Shown here piece after piece: positions 6,524-7,168 of a DNA stretch of 7,168 bases. The number at the start of each line of letters is the position of its first letter. Position 1 is the stretch's first letter. The position numbers and the translations under genes are program-made. The notes beneath the pieces are model-generated. The model was not told where the DNA came from. It was given only the letters and a program-made list of their open reading frames with translations, and made no database searches. The stretch is from Bacteroidales bacterium (GTDB lineage: Bacteria; Bacteroidota; Bacteroidia; Bacteroidales; Muribaculaceae), in contig SFGS01000086.1 in assembly GCA_004557565.1 (NCBI GenBank), positions 1 through 7,168 of the forward strand, written 5' to 3'.

Positions 6524-6567
6524 TCCCCCCTCCAAACCCCCACACGCAAGACTTCGGAGCAAAAAAG

Positions 6568-6634
6568 ATGCTGAACTGCGTGGAAATGTGCAATTTTTCA
6601 CCACATTCCCACGCAGTTCAGCATTGTTTTTGTG
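6568..6634 (+). terminator. Long hairpin terminator after ssb
   Basis: Bases 6568-6590 pair with 6602-6624 over 23 positions with a single A-C mismatch (6584 with 6608), around an 11-base loop. The T-rich run TGTTTTTGTG follows at 6625-6634, and six A residues precede the stem at 6561-6566. The stem is much longer than most intrinsic terminators. Confidence 0.85.
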
Positions 6635-6673
6635 TTGGATTTACTGTTCAGTGGATAAATACTGGGGGGACTG

Positions 6674-6855
6674 AAACAAAAACATAAAAAACAGCCTTTT
6701 AGCGATGCCTGTGCTTCGCACCTGTCGTTAGTGCTGTGGCATGTCTGATTTCAAGCCGAGGCTTGAATCAGCCACACCACATCACCAACGCCGCCCTCTT
6801 ACGAGGGCGGTGGCATCGCAAAAGGATAAAAACCGCTCGCCTTCGGCGAAAAACC
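6674..6855 (-). repeat. Structured intergenic repeat, type A (complete)
   Basis: Read on the minus strand, the element opens with GGTTTTTCGCC, forms hairpin TCGCC-GAA-GGCGA (6849-6837), then GCGGTTTTTATCC. An outer stem of 14 pairs with one bulged A (6812-6825 with 6695-6709) encloses three hairpins: CCGCCCTC-GTAA-GAGGGCGG (6810-6791); a two-part arm with TGTGGC/GCCACA (6776-6771, 6740-6735) and an inner stem capped by CTCG (6770-6746); and GTGC-GAA-GCAC (6721-6711). A T-rich tail closes it (6696-6674). The order of parts, loop sequences and both ends match element B, though most stem bases differ. No ORF of note is present. It may be a mobile MITE-like or REP-like element or a structured RNA; I cannot assign a known family. 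Confidence 0.7.
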
Positions 6856-6860
6856 AAACC

Positions 6861-6955
6861 TGGTAGGGACGTGATACTTCACGTCCGCCCATAATTGTGA
6901 TACTATATTGAATATCAACCATTTGTCGCGGACGCGAAGTGTCGCATTCCTACCA
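6861..6955 (+). repeat. Palindromic intergenic element C
   Basis: TGGTAGG (6861-6867) and CCTACCA (6949-6955) form an outer stem of seven pairs. Inside are GGACGTGA-TACT-TCACGTCC (6867-6886, eight perfect pairs) and GACGC-GAA-GTGTC (6931-6943, with one G-U pair). The GAA-capped hairpin next to the closing arm echoes the last hairpin of elements A and B, and GCATTCC (6944-6950) also occurs in B (92-98). It lies between A and B. Bases 6956-7016 after it hold only short imperfect dyads and nothing I can name. Confidence 0.5.
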
Positions 6956-7016
6956 TACAAAATCGTTTTGGAAGATTTGATACAACCTCCTTCCGTGAAA
7001 TCATTTTATCATCAGG

Positions 7017-7168
7017 GGTTTTTCGCCGTGAAACGGCGAGCGGTTTTTATCCTTGGGGCAACGTGGAATGCCCTCGTAAGAGGGTGGCGGAGGGATTGTG
7101 TGGTTGGCGGCATGGAAACTCGTTTCCAATGACGCAAAGCGCACAGTCGCACCGCCAAATGCGAAGCA
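7017..7168 (+). repeat. Structured intergenic repeat, type B, 5' portion (right copy, runs off the window)
   Basis: Opens with GGTTTTTCGCCG (7017-7028), the same start as element A. It forms hairpin TCGCCG-TGAAA-CGGCGA (7023-7039), then GCGGTTTTTATCCTT, again shared with A. The arm at 7051-7070 is the 5' side of the outer stem; its partner is seen in the left copy at 93-112. Next comes CCCTC-GTAA-GAGGG (7071-7084), a GNRA-type tetraloop hairpin. Bases 7075-7168 repeat 1-94 without a difference. Joined with the tail seen in the left copy, the full element would be about 191 bases. Confidence 0.75.

Noticed and set aside
6695..6825. Cobalamin or other known riboswitch in element A, suggested by a GCCAC motif
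   Set aside because: The motif is one arm of a plain stem, the rest of the conserved core is missing, and no matching downstream gene is present.
6908..7132. 74-codon open frame near the right end, and the 5' extension of the small ORF (10-306)
   Set aside because: Both run through palindromic repeat DNA with no ribosome binding site; the same bases are explained by elements B and C. The identical 94 bases are read in different frames in the two places.
1..7168. Small circular plasmid suggested by the matching ends
   Set aside because: The genes are chromosomal housekeeping genes, with no replication or mobilisation gene seen. The overlap is reported as a finding but not as proof of a plasmid.
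6524..7168. tRNA or other standard RNA gene in the gene-free right end
   Set aside because: No cloverleaf with a TTC arm or usual acceptor stem could be found; the stems belong to elements A, B and C.

Overview
The window looks like chromosomal DNA from a Bacteroidales bacterium of the Prevotella/Muribaculaceae/Bacteroides kind. The evidence is several promoters matching the Bacteroidetes -7 consensus TAnnTTTG, mostly weak Shine-Dalgarno signals, a fused ThrE exporter, a GH13_8 (eukaryote-like) glycogen branching enzyme, and an intergenic TTAGAAR heptamer tract. The genus is an inference; no rRNA or tRNA is present to settle it.

Layout, left to right. Positions 1-133 are the 3' part of a structured repeat (called type B here). 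A Bacteroidetes-type promoter (253-283) then drives a 58-residue small ORF with the best ribosome binding site in the window. That ORF overlaps thrE, a serine/threonine exporter. A LysR-family regulator follows on the same strand. Its -7 element lies inside a perfect 9-6-9 inverted repeat, which suggests autoregulation. A strong hairpin terminator separates it from glgB, which points the other way (2920-5037, minus) and carries an unusual Lys/Ala/Pro-rich C-terminal tail. A divergent promoter region (5038-5257) serves glgB and proC, the last step of proline synthesis. After a heptamer tandem repeat comes ssb, a short single-stranded-DNA-binding protein with a weakly acidic tail, ended by a very long hairpin terminator.

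Positions 6635-7168 hold no convincing gene. They contain a minus-strand element (A, 6674-6855), a separate palindromic element (C, 6861-6955) and a plus-strand element (B, 7017 to the window end). A and B share ends, hairpin order and loop sequences (GTAA, CTCG, GAA), while their stems differ in sequence but still pair. This is the pattern of a conserved RNA fold, and I do not recognise the family. The last 94 bases of the window are identical to the first 94, so the five-gene block sits between two direct copies of element B, or the sequence wraps on itself.

The genes are mostly housekeeping: amino-acid export (thrE), amino-acid synthesis (proC), glycogen branching (glgB) and DNA maintenance (ssb). 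They do not form one pathway. The novelty is in the intergenic elements and in the small ORF ahead of thrE.
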